A DNA stretch of 5,555 bases from assembly GCA_902783745.1 (NCBI GenBank), contig CACZRY010000119.1, forward strand, positions 1 to 5,555, written 5' to 3'. Shown here piece by piece: positions 4,859 to 5,555 of the stretch (position 1 is the stretch's first letter; each line of letters starts with the position of its first letter). Both the position numbers and the translations under genes were made by a program. The notes under the pieces are model-generated. The model ran no database searches. It saw nothing but the letters and a program-made list of their open reading frames with translations, and was not told where the DNA came from. This DNA is from an uncultured Erysipelotrichaceae bacterium (GTDB lineage Bacteria > Bacillota_I > Bacilli_A > Acholeplasmatales > Anaeroplasmataceae).

Positions 4859-5555
4859 TTAGTCCTCACTTTTCTTTTTAAAATTAATTAATGGTTTTAT
4901 AAGTATTTCTTTTTTAATAAAGAATTCTAATAACATTATACATATTATAAAAAAGAACATACCAAGTAAGAATCCTGCTAAAACATCTGTAAAATAATGT
5001 ACCATTAAAACCATTCTAGATATTAATACTAATGGAATAATTATTATAGAAAAAACTATAATTATTATCTTTAATACTTTATTCATTTTATTATCCTTAT
5101 ATGTAAAATATATCAAATAAGAATACAAAATAGTAGATGCTAAAGAATGAGATGATGGGAAGCTATATGAATCTATATTTTCCCATCTATACAAATCATC
5201 TGGTCTAATTCTTGCAATACTATTTTTTAATATATGATTTATAAGTAACGCAGTAAGTATTATACCTAAAGGTAGTATAAATCTAATATCTAATCTTGTA
5301 TATATTAGGATAAAAATGCCAAGTGCTATTAAAACATATAAAAATCCAAATTGAGTAATTATTTTAAATAGATAATATATAAATCCATTCTTATCTCCTC
5401 TATTAGCTAACATAAAATCAACTACTCTTTTATCTATTTCAAACATTTGATTTTTATTATTAATTAATGAAATCAAAACAATTATAAATGATGTTAAAAA
5501 TATAATAGAACAAATTAAAAGAATAATTTCTTTAATTTTAAATGATGTATCAAGC
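4859..5555 (-). CDS. PAP2-family membrane phosphatase, 5' end beyond right edge
   Basis: Integral membrane phosphatase of the type 2 phosphatidic acid phosphatase superfamily, which removes phosphate from lipid phosphates such as phosphatidate, phosphatidylglycerophosphate or undecaprenyl diphosphate. All three signature motifs are present, numbered from the TTG codon at 5476: K-x6-RP as 'KNSIARIRP' (84-92), 'FPSSH' (106-110, a PSSH form of PSGH), and SR-x5-H-x3-D as 'SRMVLMVHYFTD' (153-164), with His110 and His160 the expected catalytic pair. Hydrophobic segments lie near 33-58, 65-83, 112-125, 134-152 and 164-185. The frame is not closed by that TTG: it stays open to the window edge without an ATG or GTG. 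The added 26 complete codons include a hydrophobic run 'EIILLICSIIFLTSFIIVLI', the expected first membrane helix. So the gene is partial, with 231 residues visible. It is followed directly by the SDR gene. Confidence 0.9.
   Translation of the reverse strand, partial: LDTSFKIKEIILLICSIIFLTSFIIVLISLINNKNQMFEIDKRVVDFMLANRGDKNGFIYYLFKIITQFGFLYVLIALGIFILIYTRLDIRFILPLGIILTALLINHILKNSIARIRPDDLYRWENIDSYSFPSSHSLASTILYSYLIYFTYKDNKMNKVLKIIIIVFSIIIIPLVLISRMVLMVHYFTDVLAGFLLGMFFFIICIMLLEFFIKKEILIKPLINFKKKSED
4863..4867 (-). promoter_or_regulatory. Shine-Dalgarno site of the SDR gene inside the PAP2 gene end
   Basis: GAGGA on the minus strand is read in the phosphatase frame as the last Glu-Asp codons and also serves as the ribosome site for the SDR ATG five bases on. 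The stop TAA (4859-4861) falls between the site and the ATG, a layout typical of translational coupling. Confidence 0.75.

Noticed and set aside
4859..5476. Complete PAP2 gene starting at TTG 5476
   Set aside because: The frame continues upstream through a membrane helix to the edge, and no ribosome site is seen before the TTG.
1..5555. UGA read as tryptophan as in Mycoplasma
   Set aside because: Tryptophan positions inspected use TGG and all recognised proteins have family-typical lengths without internal TGA.
1..5555. Mobile element, toxin-antitoxin, defence island or RNA gene
   Set aside because: No transposase, integrase, terminal repeat, small paired genes, tRNA or rRNA signatures were seen; all genes run in one direction with uniform composition.

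Overview
The window is AT-rich and every gene it holds lies on the minus strand, so transcription runs from right to left. Codon choice favours A and T, and tryptophan is read from TGG (for example in the acetyltransferase), so there is no sign of the Mycoplasma UGA recoding. Purine-rich Shine-Dalgarno sites, sigma-A type promoters, a lipoprotein signal and a BspA-like surface repeat protein point to a low-GC Firmicute, perhaps a gut Bacilli/Erysipelotrichia or clostridial relative. That placement is inference only.

In transcription order from the right edge there are seven genes. (1) A PAP2-family membrane phosphatase, cut by the right edge. (2) A short-chain dehydrogenase/reductase that starts one base after the phosphatase stop, so the two look translationally coupled. 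(3) After an 87-base AT-only gap, a class I SAM-dependent methyltransferase of unknown substrate. (4-6) After a 151-base regulatory gap, a compact three-gene operon: an FMN-binding flavin reductase-like protein, a YitT/DUF2179 membrane protein with a long N-terminal extension, and a GNAT acetyltransferase, with gaps of only 13 to 15 bases. (7) After a 175-base regulatory gap, a lipoprotein with leucine-rich repeats that runs off the left edge.

The genes look like ordinary accessory or housekeeping functions, and I see no mobile element, CRISPR array, RNA gene or defence system. The most informative parts are the two larger gaps. Upstream of the lipoprotein is a fully consensus sigma-A promoter with an 18-base perfect palindrome one base from its -35 box. 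Upstream of the flavin reductase operon, another 18-base perfect palindrome sits on the predicted transcription start, followed by a leader hairpin that is fully paired only in the minus-strand RNA. Both look like transcription factor operators of two different regulators.

Three gene starts need care. The YitT gene most likely starts at a GTG at 2639 rather than the TTG at 2654. The dehydrogenase most likely starts at the ATG at 4857 rather than the GTG at 4869. The phosphatase reading frame stays open past the TTG at 5476 to the window edge, and the extra residues form its first membrane segment.
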